From positions 62,001 through 126,000 of the forward strand of contig NZ_JAFBEC010000004.1 in assembly GCF_016908595.1 (NCBI RefSeq): a stretch of DNA of 64,000 nt. Reading direction: 5' to 3'. This DNA is from Geomicrobium sediminis. GTDB taxonomy: Bacteria > Bacillota > Bacilli > Bacillales > Marinococcaceae. The notes below the pieces were generated by a model. It worked only from the letters and a program-made list of their open reading frames with translations. It made no database searches and was not told where the DNA came from. Both the position numbers and the translations under genes were made by a program. Each line of letters opens with the position of its first letter. Within the stretch, counting starts at the first letter, position 1. This document shows positions 56,744-64,000 of this stretch, in pieces.

Positions 56744-56787
56744 AAAAGCATCGCAAATGTGAGTTCTCACATTTGCGATGCTTTTTT
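56744..56787 (+). terminator. Terminator after codY
   Basis: A nearly uninterrupted 18-20 bp stem (56744-56763 with 56766-56785, arms AAAAGCATCGCAAATG and complement) followed by TT; a very strong hairpin separating codY from the flagellar operon. Confidence 0.9.
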
Positions 56788-57315
56788 GTGTTTAGTGCCA
56801 TGTAGTACTTAGAAACTGCGAGTCAAAGACCGATGTGTCTTACTTCCTAAACGAAAGTGAAAAGCGGAATTATGGAGCTCGAAATGACTTAGATTCGCGC
56901 CTTATATTCTAGTTATAAAGAACTATGAATGTGATAATTTAATTATTCTTAGTATTAAGATAATAATAGTTCGAAGGGGAATTTGTCGTTTTTACAAAAT
57001 ATGTAATATGAAAATAAGAAAAGGACTGATTCAAATAGACTATAAAACTACCTTTCTACCACCTTCATATAATGCTAAAAGACTATTTATTTTTCAGACT
57101 ACTTAGTAGTATAGACCTTGTTTGTTTGTCGAAACGTGTAATTTATAGTTCTATATTAGTGAAATTCGTAGTAAAAACTGTTTTTTTATAGAAAAACATT
57201 CCAAAAGTGAATACAATTAAAGAGACGATTAGCGTATTACGGAAGTAACAAATGTTTCTGAGCGATTAGAAGCTTTGTCATGATTTAAGCCATCAAATGG
57301 ACGAGGAGGTTCAAA
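56786..57315. other. 530-bp AT-rich non-coding leader before flgB
   Basis: No open frame with a ribosome site is seen on either strand. The region is clearly AT-richer than its surroundings. It holds an imperfect inverted repeat near 56943-56970, a TATAAT (57068-57073) and TACAAT (57212-57217) without good -35 partners, a CodY-like sequence at 57089-57103, and a palindrome ACTAC-TTA-GTAGT just downstream. In B. subtilis the fla/che promoters lie in this interval. No sigma-D consensus (TAAA, GCCGATAT) was recognised. Confidence 0.7.
57089..57103 (+). promoter_or_regulatory. Candidate CodY box in the flgB leader
   Basis: ATTTTTCAGACTACT matches 11 of 15 positions of the CodY-box consensus AATTTTCWGAAAATT, including the central TTTTCAGA. 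CodY represses the fla/che operon in B. subtilis, so the location is meaningful, but a match of this quality can occur by chance in AT-rich DNA. Confidence 0.35.
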
Positions 57316-57705
57316 ATGGCACTATTTTCAACAACGATCTCGTCGCTTGAAAGGGGCATGAATGCCTCAATGATGCAACAACAAGCGATCGCATCAAACA
57401 TAGCGAATGTGGACACACCGAATTATAAAGCAAAACAAGTGCAGTTTAAAGACGTTTTAAGCGAAGCCAAGGGAGAGCTTTTGGCACATAGAACTGATGA
57501 GCGTCACGTACCTTTTACATATCACTCTGAACAAATGAAACAAGTAAACCCACGAAATGTGATGTACTCCCATAGTGGCAACAGTGTCGATCTCGACAAA
57601 GAAATGGCTAAGATGGCGAACAATCAAATTTACTATCAAGCAGTAAGCGATCGTTTAAACGGTCAGTTTAGTTCATTAAAGACAGCAATTCGAGGAGGAA
57701 GCTAG
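57316..57705 (+). CDS. flgB: Flagellar basal-body rod protein FlgB
   Basis: A 129-residue proximal rod protein. MNASMMQQQAIASNIANVDT is the shared N-terminal motif of rod, hook and filament axial proteins, and the C terminus is helical. GAGGAGG precedes the ATG. It is the first gene of the fla/che operon, as in B. subtilis, and is followed by flgC one base after its stop. Confidence 0.97.
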   Translation: MALFSTTISSLERGMNASMMQQQAIASNIANVDTPNYKAKQVQFKDVLSEAKGELLAHRTDERHVPFTYHSEQMKQVNPRNVMYSHSGNSVDLDKEMAKMANNQIYYQAVSDRLNGQFSSLKTAIRGGS

Positions 57706-57706
57706 G

Positions 57707-58165
57707 TTGTCATTATTTACTGGAATGAACGCAACATCATCTGCGTTAACCGCACAGCGCTTACGTATGGACGTTGCAGCGAGCAATATGGCAAATGCAG
57801 AAACGACGAGGGCTACGATGGTAGACGGAGAATGGCAACCTTATGAACGAAAAGTCGTCACACTAGCACCGAACAAAAACGAAAGCTTTGCGTCAATTTT
57901 ATCAGAGCAAAGAAATCAAAGCATTTCAAACGCAGATGGTGTGAAAGTTACATCGATTACTGCTGACCAAACGCCAGGTAAAACGATCTATCAGCCAGGA
58001 CATCCTGATGCTGATGAAGATGGTAATCTACACATGCCAAATGTTGATCCTCTAAAAGAAATGGTCGATATTATGGGGGCAACACGTTCGTATGAAGCAA
58101 ATGTAACGGTCTTTGATGCGCACAAAAGCATGATGATGAAAGCATTAGAAATTGGACGAGGGTAA
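57707..58165 (+). CDS. flgC: Flagellar basal-body rod protein FlgC
   Basis: A 152-residue proximal rod protein with LTAQRLRMDVAASNMANAET at its N terminus and the C-terminal coiled-coil partner region (YEANVTVFDAHKSMMMKALEIG). It starts with TTG one base after the flgB stop; the ribosome site GGAGG lies in the end of flgB. Exported by the flagellar type III system encoded in part downstream. Confidence 0.97.
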   Translation: MSLFTGMNATSSALTAQRLRMDVAASNMANAETTRATMVDGEWQPYERKVVTLAPNKNESFASILSEQRNQSISNADGVKVTSITADQTPGKTIYQPGHPDADEDGNLHMPNVDPLKEMVDIMGATRSYEANVTVFDAHKSMMMKALEIGRG

Positions 58166-58193
58166 TAGAAACTAAAAGTAGAGGTGAATGAAC

Positions 58194-58508
58194 GTGACGA
58201 TCCAGCACACATCGATGTTTGCGCCTGTGCAATCGATTGCCAAAGAGACAATCCAACCGCGTGTTGAGCGTACGGCTGCTGACGCACATGAGTCGTTTGC
58301 AACGACGTTACAACAAGCCATTCAATCTGTAAACAACGAGCAACAGCATTCACAAGAGATGACGACGCGGCTCGTAAATGGAGACGTTGAATCATTGCAT
58401 GATGTAATGATTGCTTCTGAGAAATCAGGAATCGCATTACAAGCAACAGTTGAAGTACGAAATAAAGTCGTCGAAGCATATGAGACGATGATGCGAATGC
58501 AAGTGTAA
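58194..58508 (+). CDS. fliE: Flagellar hook-basal body complex protein FliE
   Basis: A 104-residue protein joining the MS ring to the rod. The C-terminal half, DVMIASEKSGIALQATVEVRNKVVEAYETMMRMQV in two overlapping helices, is the FliE signature. GTG 58194 is selected over ATG 58188 because GAGGTG lies 7-9 nt before the former and too close to the latter. It sits between flgC and fliF. Confidence 0.94.
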   Translation: MTIQHTSMFAPVQSIAKETIQPRVERTAADAHESFATTLQQAIQSVNNEQQHSQEMTTRLVNGDVESLHDVMIASEKSGIALQATVEVRNKVVEAYETMMRMQV

Positions 58509-58537
58509 TGAATGTTAGGAAATAGGAGAGGCAGTTC

Positions 58538-60112
58538 ATGAATGAGCGACTCATACAGTATCGAGACAAAATAACAGGTTTTTGGACGTCAAAAACGAGA
58601 AAAGAACAAGGAATCTTTGTTGCTTCCTTCGTACTCATTCTCGTCGTCATTATGTTAATCATCTTTTTTACATTTAGAACGAGTTACGCCCCGCTATATA
58701 GCAACATGTCTGTGAGCGAAACGGGTCAGATTAAGGAGACATTGGATAGTCGTGGTGTCCCAAACGAAATTCGCGATAACGGAACGACCATTTTTGTACC
58801 TGAAGAACTCGTCGATAACATAAAGGTAGAACTTGCAGCGGAAGGCTTACCAGCCACAGGCTCAATTACATATGATGATTTCCGTGATAGCTTAGGGTTC
58901 GGAATGACTGACAACGAGTTTTCAGTCATGGAAAAAGCGGCAATGCAATCTGAATTAGAAACGTTAATCCAAACGATTGATGGCGTGCAAGGCGCTACGG
59001 TAATGATCCAATTACCAGAAGAGACGATTTGGTTAAGCGATGAAGAAGGAACAGCTCAAGCGTCTGTCGTCGTCACGCTTGCGCCAGGGATGACACTTGA
59101 CCAAGGAAATGTTCAAGCACTGTACAACTTAGTTTCCAAAAGTATACCGAACCTGCCTACCGATAATATCGTCATTACCGATCAATTGTTTAATAGTTAT
59201 TTTTATGAAAGTCAAGAAGGCATGCAAAATATGCAAGCGTATGACCAGCAACGTGAAGTCCGTCGTACGATTGAAAATGACTTGCAGCAACGTTTGCAAC
59301 AAATGCTTGGCTTAATGATGGGACAAGACAAAGTCGTTGTATCCGTGACAGCCGATGTTGATTTCACTCAAGAATATCGTGAAGAAGAACTCATTGAGCC
59401 TGTAGACGAAGATGCGACCGAAGGAATTGCCATCAGTGCAGAGCGTGTGTCTGAGTATTACGAGGGACAAGCTCCAAATGACGAAGGTGTTGCAGGTACA
59501 GGTGAAGATGATATTGCAAATTACCCAGGTGTCGTTGCCGGGGGTGACGGTGATTATGAACGAATGGAAGATCGCATCAATTACGATGTGAATCGAATTC
59601 ACCGTCAAATTCAAGAAAGTCCTTATAAGATCCGTGACTTAGGTGTACAAGTCGTCGTTGAACCACCAGTTGCAGACGACCCGATGTCTTTACCGCCACA
59701 AGCACTGAGCGAAATTGAATCTATGTTAGAGTCAGTCGTTATGACGAGCATTGATCAACCGCTTTTAGAAGAGATGGACGGCACAGTCTCAGAGAAGATT
59801 CTCGTTACATCACAGCCGCTATACGGGAAAGCTGACACAGAACCGACGTCAAGCTTTACGATCCCTACATGGGCGTATGTGGTAACAGCAGTCGGGATCA
59901 TCGCTCTGGTTATTGGTATTGTGTTGTTGCTCAGACGAAACAGAGAAGAGTATGAAGAAGTTGAAGAATTAACGTATGACGAAGAAATTGAAGAAATTCC
60001 AACAGAAGATTTAACGCCAAGCGCGGAACGAAAAAAGAAATTGGAACAACTCGCAAGGGAGCGACCAGAAGAATTTTCGAAGTTGCTTCGTACGTGGCTT
60101 TCAGAAGACTAG
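58538..60112 (+). CDS. fliF: Flagellar MS-ring protein FliF
   Basis: A 524-residue membrane ring protein. Two membrane helices are visible, about 27-48 (FVASFVLILVVIMLIIFF) and about 445-467, enclosing a large periplasmic-side region with ring-building motifs; APLYSNMSVSETGQI follows the first helix. The cytosolic C-terminal tail is acidic and carries the FliG-binding segment (RERPEEFSKLLRTWLSED). GGAGAGG precedes the ATG. Confidence 0.97.
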   Translation: MNERLIQYRDKITGFWTSKTRKEQGIFVASFVLILVVIMLIIFFTFRTSYAPLYSNMSVSETGQIKETLDSRGVPNEIRDNGTTIFVPEELVDNIKVELAAEGLPATGSITYDDFRDSLGFGMTDNEFSVMEKAAMQSELETLIQTIDGVQGATVMIQLPEETIWLSDEEGTAQASVVVTLAPGMTLDQGNVQALYNLVSKSIPNLPTDNIVITDQLFNSYFYESQEGMQNMQAYDQQREVRRTIENDLQQRLQQMLGLMMGQDKVVVSVTADVDFTQEYREEELIEPVDEDATEGIAISAERVSEYYEGQAPNDEGVAGTGEDDIANYPGVVAGGDGDYERMEDRINYDVNRIHRQIQESPYKIRDLGVQVVVEPPVADDPMSLPPQALSEIESMLESVVMTSIDQPLLEEMDGTVSEKILVTSQPLYGKADTEPTSSFTIPTWAYVVTAVGIIALVIGIVLLLRRNREEYEEVEELTYDEEIEEIPTEDLTPSAERKKKLEQLARERPEEFSKLLRTWLSED

Positions 60113-60127
60113 GGGGCACACATACCA

Positions 60128-61141
60128 ATGGTCAAAACAAAAAAGAAGTTTACCGGTAAACAAAAAGCAGCTGCATTGCTTATTTCGCTTGGCCCAGACG
60201 TTTCAGCACAAGTGTATAAACATTTGCAGCAAGAAGAAATTGAACAATTAACGCTAGAAATCGCAAATGTACGCAAAGTCGAAAACGACATTAAGGAATC
60301 GCTTATTAAAGAGTTTCACCAGTTAGCGGTCGCTCAAGATTACATGACTCAAGGTGGAATAGGTTACGCCCGTGACGTGTTAGAAAAAGCGTTAGGAAAC
60401 GATGAAGCGATGGCAATTATCTCTAGACTTACGTCAACGTTGCAAGTGCGTCCGTTCGACTTTGCAAGAAAGTCTGAACCTGTACAAGTCTTGAACTTTA
60501 TTCAAAATGAACATCCACAAACGATTGCACTCGTCTTATCGTATTTAGATCCTGATCAAAGTGGACAGATCTTGTCTGAATTGCCTTCAGATTTACAAGC
60601 TGATGTTGCGAAACGAATCGCAACGATGGACCGGACGTCACCAGAGATTATTAGTGAAGTGGAAAGTGTGCTAGAACAAAAGCTTGCCTCTACGTTCACG
60701 CACGATTACACAGAAGCTGGTGGCATCGAGTCAGTCGTTGAAGTGTTAAACAGTGTGGATCGGAGTACAGAACGAACGATTTTAGATAGCTTAGAAATTC
60801 AAGATCCTGAGCTTGCAGAAGAAATCAAAAAGCGGATGTTCGTCTTTGAAGATATTGTCACGCTCGACAATCGCTCTATTCAGCGCATTATCCGTGATGT
60901 TGATAACGAAGATTTACAGCTGTCACTTAAAGTGGCAAGTGAAGAAGTTCGGGAGATTCTCTTTAGCAACATGTCGCAACGAATGGCAGAAACGTTCCGC
61001 GAAGAAATGGAATTCATGGGACCTGTACGTTTGAAAGATGTTGAAGATGCCCAAACGAGAATTGTGAACGCTGTTCGTCGCCTCGAAGAAGCGGGTGAAA
61101 TTGTCATCGCACGTGGTGGAGGAGATGATATCGTTGTCTAG
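60128..61141 (+). CDS. fliG: Flagellar motor switch protein FliG
   Basis: A 337-residue rotor protein coupling torque and switching. KQKAAALLISLGPDVSAQVYKHL-type N-terminal domain binds FliF; the middle domain contains the EHPQ motif in NEHPQTIALVLSYL; the C-terminal domain carries charged torque helix residues in DLQLSLKVASEEVRE and FSNMSQRMAETFREEM. GGGGG lies upstream of ATG. Its end overlaps fliH. Confidence 0.97.
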   Translation: MVKTKKKFTGKQKAAALLISLGPDVSAQVYKHLQQEEIEQLTLEIANVRKVENDIKESLIKEFHQLAVAQDYMTQGGIGYARDVLEKALGNDEAMAIISRLTSTLQVRPFDFARKSEPVQVLNFIQNEHPQTIALVLSYLDPDQSGQILSELPSDLQADVAKRIATMDRTSPEIISEVESVLEQKLASTFTHDYTEAGGIESVVEVLNSVDRSTERTILDSLEIQDPELAEEIKKRMFVFEDIVTLDNRSIQRIIRDVDNEDLQLSLKVASEEVREILFSNMSQRMAETFREEMEFMGPVRLKDVEDAQTRIVNAVRRLEEAGEIVIARGGGDDIVV

Positions 61142-61916
61142 GATCATTAAGCAAAGCAACCAAACGGACCATCAATCTCCGTATACGTTACTGCTTCATA
61201 CCTTTCATAAAGAGCGTGATGACGAACCGTTCGTCGAGACGAACGAAGCAGTAAAGGCTCAAACAGATACACTCGTTAAAAATGCTCGAACAGAAGCGAA
61301 ACGTTTGCTTGATGAAGCGAACGCAGAAATCGAAGCGGCTAAAACAGCGATTCAAAATGAACGACTCGCGGCTGAAGAAGAAGCAAAACGATTACATGAA
61401 CAAGCGAGAAGAAGCGGAGAAGAAGAAGGGTACCGTGACGGACTTGCAAAAGGTCACAACGAGTATTCAGAGCAAATTGCCCAAGCTACAGAAGTTGTCC
61501 AGTCAGCAAAAGTTGATTATGATGCTTATTTGCGTCATGCAGAAGTAGACATCTTAGATCTTGCTTGTGCTTTGGCAAAAAAAATGACGAATGTCACGAT
61601 GCAAGAACAAGAGGGATATGCTTCGTTTTTGAAAGCAGCAATTCAAGAAGTTCATGAAGAAACGGAAGTGCTCATCCACGTTCATCCGAGTCATTACGAA
61701 GCAACGATTCAAAGGCGATCAGAATACGAAGCGTTGTTTACAATAGCTGAACGAATTCGTTTCTTCCCAGATCCGAATATAGAGGAAGATGGATGTGTGA
61801 TTTTGACTCCGAAAGGGCGAATGGATGCAAGCATTACGACGCAACTCCATCGTTTGAAAACAGAGCTAACAGCACTTCTAGAAGAGGGACAGGGGTCTGC
61901 GAATGAAAGCGATTGA
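61134..61916 (+). CDS. fliH: Flagellar export apparatus stator protein FliH
   Basis: About 260 residues. FliH binds and restrains the export ATPase FliI, encoded next. A long charged coiled coil (about 45-130, EAKRLLDEANAEIEAAK) precedes the V-ATPase-like stator C-terminal domain with LACALAKKMTNVTMQE and HPSHYEA. The start is uncertain: TTG 61134 has GGAG nine nt upstream, while ATG 61125 is in frame but too close. It overlaps fliG by 8 bp and fliI by 14 bp. Confidence 0.92.
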   Translation: MSRIIKQSNQTDHQSPYTLLLHTFHKERDDEPFVETNEAVKAQTDTLVKNARTEAKRLLDEANAEIEAAKTAIQNERLAAEEEAKRLHEQARRSGEEEGYRDGLAKGHNEYSEQIAQATEVVQSAKVDYDAYLRHAEVDILDLACALAKKMTNVTMQEQEGYASFLKAAIQEVHEETEVLIHVHPSHYEATIQRRSEYEALFTIAERIRFFPDPNIEEDGCVILTPKGRMDASITTQLHRLKTELTALLEEGQGSANESD

Positions 61917-63198
61917 TCTGTTACCACAACTCTCATCAATTGACCGATTTCAATGGTACGGAACGGTGAAACGTGTCGTTGGACTGACGATTGAAGCGAA
62001 CGGACCAAAAGCGGCAGTTGGTGAAGTGTGCGAGATTATCCAATCAGACGGAAAGCATGTTCGTGCGGAAGTTGTCGGCTTTAAAGAAAACATATTACTG
62101 CTTATGCCTTTTTCAAAAACGGCTCGCATCCAACCGGGAAGCATCGTAAAGAACACCCGACATTCGCTACAAATTCAAGTTGGTGACGCATTAATTGGCA
62201 AAGTGTTAGACGGTCTTGGTGAACCGTTAGACGGTCAAGAGTTACCAAAAGGCTTACAGCGAATTTCTGTCGACCAAGAAGCGCCAAACCCGCTTACGAG
62301 ACCAGCGATTACTGATGTCCTTCCTTTAGGTGTTCGGGCAATTGATGGGCTTCTAACGATGGGTGTCGGTCAGCGGGTCGGGATTTTTGCAGGAAGTGGT
62401 GTCGGTAAAAGTACACTTCTTTCCATGATTGCTCGTTCTTCTCAAGCGGACGTGAACGTGATTGCGCTCATCGGTGAGCGTGGACGAGAAGTGAAAGACT
62501 TCTTAGAAAATGATCTCGGTGAACAGGGAATGAAAAACACCATTGTCATTGTTGCGACATCAGACCAGCCAGCACTCGTTCGAATTAAAGGCGCTGAGAC
62601 GGCAACGGCAATTGCGGAATACTTCCGCGATCGAGGGAAAATCGTAAACTTAATGATGGACTCGGTCACGCGCTATGCGATGGCGCAACGAGAAATCGGT
62701 CTTGCGACCGGAGAACCACCAACAACAAAAGGATACACACCGTCGGTATTTTCAATGTTACCGAGAGTATTGGAACGCTCAGGTACAAATGAATCAGGAG
62801 CGATTACTGCTTTTTACACGGTACTCGTAGATGGCGATGATTTAAATGAACCGATCGCAGATGCGGTACGGGGAATTTTAGACGGTCATATTGTTCTCGA
62901 TCGAGAACTCGCGAATCAAGGGCATTTTCCAGCAATCAACGTCCTAAAAAGCGTCAGTCGATTAATGAATCAGATCGTATCAACAAAGCATCGTGATCAA
63001 GCGCAAGACGTACGAAGTCGATTAGCGATTTATGAAGAAACCGTGGATTTAATCCAAGTGGGCGCTTATAAAAAAGGCAATGATCACGCCGTCGATCACG
63101 CGGTTGACACGTATGCAGCGATTAAGCAATTTCTAAGACAACAAAATGATGAAGCACCTACATACGAAGAAGCGATTGAATCGTTACACCAAGTGTAG
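61903..63198 (+). CDS. fliI: Flagellum-specific export ATPase FliI
   Basis: A 431-residue F1-beta-like ATPase that energises and orders flagellar protein export. Walker A is FAGSGVGKSTLL near 162-173, GERGREVKDFLEN near 190 holds the catalytic glutamate, and Walker B is LMMDSVTRYAMAQRE; SVFSMLPRVLERSG follows. The start lies within the end of fliH, with AGAGGG further upstream. It is followed 16 bp later by fliJ. Confidence 0.97.
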   Translation: MKAIDLLPQLSSIDRFQWYGTVKRVVGLTIEANGPKAAVGEVCEIIQSDGKHVRAEVVGFKENILLLMPFSKTARIQPGSIVKNTRHSLQIQVGDALIGKVLDGLGEPLDGQELPKGLQRISVDQEAPNPLTRPAITDVLPLGVRAIDGLLTMGVGQRVGIFAGSGVGKSTLLSMIARSSQADVNVIALIGERGREVKDFLENDLGEQGMKNTIVIVATSDQPALVRIKGAETATAIAEYFRDRGKIVNLMMDSVTRYAMAQREIGLATGEPPTTKGYTPSVFSMLPRVLERSGTNESGAITAFYTVLVDGDDLNEPIADAVRGILDGHIVLDRELANQGHFPAINVLKSVSRLMNQIVSTKHRDQAQDVRSRLAIYEETVDLIQVGAYKKGNDHAVDHAVDTYAAIKQFLRQQNDEAPTYEEAIESLHQV

Positions 63199-63214
63199 AT
63201 GAAAGGAGACTATT

Positions 63215-63655
63215 ATGACGTTTTCCTTTTCACTTCAGAAGTTATTGCAAGTGAAAGAAAAAGAGCGAGATGAGAAACAAAAGCACTTCGAAGTGTCTCG
63301 TAAGCAGTTCGAAGAAGCAGGATATCGGCTGTACCATTTGCTTCGGGACCGGGAACAAATGATTGTCGGAGTAGAAGGGTATGCCACTTCGGGCACGACA
63401 ATCGCCGCATTGCAAACAGCACAAATGGCAAGTGAGCGGATGGAAAAAGAAATTGTTCATGTTCAAGGACTTGCAAACGATGCACGAGCAAAAATGAATG
63501 TGCAAAAAGATGCGCTCCATCATGCAACGATTGAACTAAAGAAATTAGAAAAGCTAAAAGTGAAGCAACATGAAACGTATAGGCAAGAAGAAAAGCTCTT
63601 TGAGCAACAACAACTTGATGAAACAGCAACGCTATTATACATACGACAAAACTAA
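63215..63655 (+). CDS. fliJ: Flagellar export protein FliJ
   Basis: A 146-residue almost wholly helical coiled-coil protein beginning FSFSLQKLLQVKEKERDEKQ, as FliJ does. FliJ resembles the gamma stalk of F1 ATPase, sits in the FliI hexamer and escorts chaperones. AAAGGAG precedes the ATG. Low sequence conservation is normal; position between fliI and ylxF confirms it. Confidence 0.94.
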   Translation: MTFSFSLQKLLQVKEKERDEKQKHFEVSRKQFEEAGYRLYHLLRDREQMIVGVEGYATSGTTIAALQTAQMASERMEKEIVHVQGLANDARAKMNVQKDALHHATIELKKLEKLKVKQHETYRQEEKLFEQQQLDETATLLYIRQN

Positions 63656-63666
63656 GGGGGATTGGC

Positions 63667-64000
63667 ATGGGAACTAAAAAGACGGGATCACATCGGGAAA
63701 AACGATCTGGTCAAACGTTTTTGTTCGTTTTTCTTATTCCATTGATTACCCTCCTCACCATCGGTGCCATCTTTCTCTATTTACTAGACGTTAACCCAAT
63801 CAAAACCGCGCAAACATTTTTTGCGAGTGATGTGGCGGAAGAAGAAACAGACGAGTTGCTAGAAGAGCGCGTATATGAATTAGAACAACAACTCGTTGCA
63901 AAAGACGAACAGATCACATCACTTGAACGGGAACTGAATCAAATTGAAATGGACCAAGCCTTTGTTGCTGAAAACCCGCCTAATTCGAGTGAAGAGGAAA
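63667..64000 (+). CDS. ylxF: MotE/YlxF-type flagellar locus protein, cut by the window end
   Basis: An ATG at 63667, preceded by AAGGGGG, opens a frame that stays open to the last base (at least 111 residues). The product has a basic N terminus (KKTGSHREKRSG), one membrane helix (about residues 17-41, FLFVFLIPLITLLTIGAI), then a charged heptad-rich helix (EERVYELEQQLVAKDEQI). This is the architecture and the position of YlxF, related to the MotE chaperone, between fliJ and fliK in B. subtilis. Truncated here only because the window ends. Confidence 0.85.
   Translation, partial: MGTKKTGSHREKRSGQTFLFVFLIPLITLLTIGAIFLYLLDVNPIKTAQTFFASDVAEEETDELLEERVYELEQQLVAKDEQITSLERELNQIEMDQAFVAENPPNSSEEE

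Noticed and set aside
57126-57157. TTGTCG and TATATT as the fla/che promoter
   Set aside because: The spacer is 20 bp, too long for sigma-A, and no sigma-D elements were found to replace it.
57991-58662. 223-codon minus-strand open frame across flgC, fliE and fliF
   Set aside because: It lies antisense to three well-supported flagellar genes, has no ribosome site and no recognisable domain.
1-64000. CRISPR arrays, insertion sequences, tRNA and rRNA genes, phage or defence islands
   Set aside because: No direct repeat array, transposase motif, terminal inverted repeats, rRNA segments or cloverleaf with CCA-type ends were recognised, and gene order is that of the conserved chromosome.

Overview
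The window is an essentially complete, tightly packed stretch of core chromosome from an endospore-forming, flagellated Bacillaceae bacterium (Bacillota). The evidence is a gene order almost identical to the Bacillus subtilis yloC-to-ylxF region, a 26-residue SpoVM, a short alpha/beta-SASP-like protein, CodY, FapR, RemA, PrkC/PrpC, strong AAGGAGG-type ribosome binding sites, frequent TTG/GTG starts and a moderate G+C content. Nearly all genes are on the + strand. No rRNA, tRNA, CRISPR, transposase, integrase or prophage was seen. The species cannot be named from this sequence.

Layout: (1) 1-2941: end of a lipid-type operon (partial SDR plus an AMP-forming acyl ligase), then a minus-strand VanW-domain lipoprotein with an ECF-sigma-type promoter. 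(2) 3.1-9.9 kb: yloC, remA, gmk, rpoZ, coaBC, priA, fmt. (3) 9.9-16.5 kb: rsmB, rlmN, prpC, prkC, rsgA, rpe, with start/stop overlaps that indicate an operon. (4) 16.6-23.7 kb: tiny spoVM, convergent rpmB, then yloU, fakA, a DegV/FakB gene, sdaAB, sdaAA, recG. (5) 23.8-27.4 kb: the fatty-acid regulon fapR-plsX-fabD-fabG-acpP behind a recognisable FapR operator. (6) 27.5-35.2 kb: rnc, a minus-strand DUF1128 gene, smc, ftsY, ylxM, ffh (chromosome condensation and SRP targeting). (7) 35.2-39.8 kb: rpsP, khpA, ylqD, rimM, trmD, rplS, rbgA, rnhB (ribosome assembly, RNA modification). (8) 39.8-46.1 kb: a FliK-like/FlhB-tail-like pair, a SASP-like small gene, a heterodimeric ABC exporter and a GNAT acetyltransferase. 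This is the most accessory-looking part. (9) 46.2-51.5 kb: sucCD, dprA, topA. (10) 51.6-56.8 kb: trmFO, xerC(codV), hslV, hslU, codY. (11) 57.3-64.0 kb: a 530-bp AT-rich non-coding leader followed by the start of the fla/che operon, flgB-flgC-fliE-fliF-fliG-fliH-fliI-fliJ and a ylxF gene cut by the window end.

The modules work together as growth-linked functions: lipid precursor supply (PlsX/Fab/Acp, exogenous fatty acids via FakA/FakB), ribosome and tRNA maturation, protein targeting, nutrient sensing (CodY, next to the motility operon it controls in B. subtilis) and building of the flagellar basal body and export apparatus. Relative to the B. subtilis order as I know it, def is absent between priA and fmt, thiN is absent between rpe and spoVM, and a FakB-like gene has joined fakA.

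No wholly new system was recognised. The most interesting items are the FliK-like/FlhB-tail-like/SASP-like cluster beside rnhB, the ECF promoter before the VanW lipoprotein, a possible ATC start codon for ffh, and a non-canonical G4 motif in RbgA. All products and regulatory sites are assigned by reading and recall, without database searches.
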